From Oscillospiraceae bacterium (GTDB lineage Bacteria; Bacillota_A; Clostridia; Oscillospirales; Ruminococcaceae): 6,006 bases of DNA. Below, one piece after another: positions 5,934 through 6,006 of the stretch. Under the pieces are notes generated by a model. It saw only the letters and a program-made list of their open reading frames with translations. It did no database searches and was not told the origin of the DNA. How positions within the stretch are numbered: the first letter of the stretch is position 1; every line of letters begins with the position of its first letter. Made by a program: the position numbers and the translations under genes. Location: contig CAAFWX010000254.1 of assembly GCA_900766795.1 (NCBI GenBank), positions 1 through 6,006 on the forward strand, in the 5' to 3' direction.

Positions 5934-6006
5934 TGGTGCGAGTGATGGGACTTGAACCCATACGTCGAAGACACACGCACCTCAAACGTGCCTGTCTGCC
6001 TATTCC
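5934..6006 (-). tRNA. tRNA-Leu (anticodon GAG), 5' end cut by the window
   Basis: On the minus strand the 3' part of a class II tRNA is complete. The encoded CCA is at 5936-5934 and the discriminator A at 5937. The 3' acceptor half is CACTCGC at 5944-5938. The T arm is ATGGG, TTCAAGT, CCCAT (5961-5945). A 12-nt variable arm with a small GTC/GAC stem lies at 5973-5962. The anticodon stem is CACGT/GCGTG with loop TTGAGGT at 5985-5979, so the anticodon GAG lies at 5983-5981 and reads CUC/CUU leucine codons. The D-arm sequence GGAATAGGCAGAC runs into the window edge. About 11-13 nt of the 5' end, with an expected acceptor half GCGAGTG, lie outside. The long variable arm and the A-T-A-GG-C-AGAC D region fit leucine tRNAs. 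Confidence 0.93.

Overview
The window looks like chromosomal DNA from a Gram-positive anaerobe of the Clostridia, probably an Oscillospiraceae/Ruminococcaceae-type gut or rumen bacterium. The reasons are clear GGAGG-type ribosome sites, a lipoprotein signal peptide, a tRNA with an encoded CCA end, AT-rich promoter DNA between GC-richer genes, and single-domain MalQ and YifB proteins of the usual bacterial type. This placement is inferred from general features, not from a search.

Layout. (1) Positions 51-3060, plus strand: malQ (4-alpha-glucanotransferase) and, 10 nt later, a YifB/ComM-type AAA+ ATPase, almost certainly cotranscribed from a promoter left of the window. (2) 3067-3098: a hairpin terminator in the convergent gap. 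(3) 3112-3795, minus strand: a 227-residue XRE/Cro-type regulator with its own RBS, a near-consensus sigma-A promoter (TTTACA, 17 nt, TATAAT) and a small palindrome just downstream of the -10 that could be an operator. (4) 3961-4119: a 159-bp long imperfect palindrome with nested hairpins, best read as a MITE-like repeat or structured RNA element. It sits in the divergent gap and probably forms part of the leader of the next gene. (5) 4174-5726, plus strand: a histidine-phosphatase-family enzyme overlapping by one base (TGATG) a TraB/GumN-family lipoprotein. (6) 5748-5775: a hairpin terminator between convergent units, then a short degenerate-looking stretch with a possible ribbon-helix-helix-like reading frame. 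(7) 5934-6006, minus strand: a tRNA-Leu(GAG) cut off by the window end.

How the genes work together. Two unrelated two-gene operons flank a probably autoregulated repressor. MalQ remodels maltodextrins; YifB/ComM acts on DNA, by homology as a branch-migration helicase. The phosphatase and the surface lipoprotein are translationally coupled, but the sequence does not show a shared substrate. Most of the window is ordinary housekeeping sequence. The palindromic element at 3961-4119 is the part least explained by known gene content.
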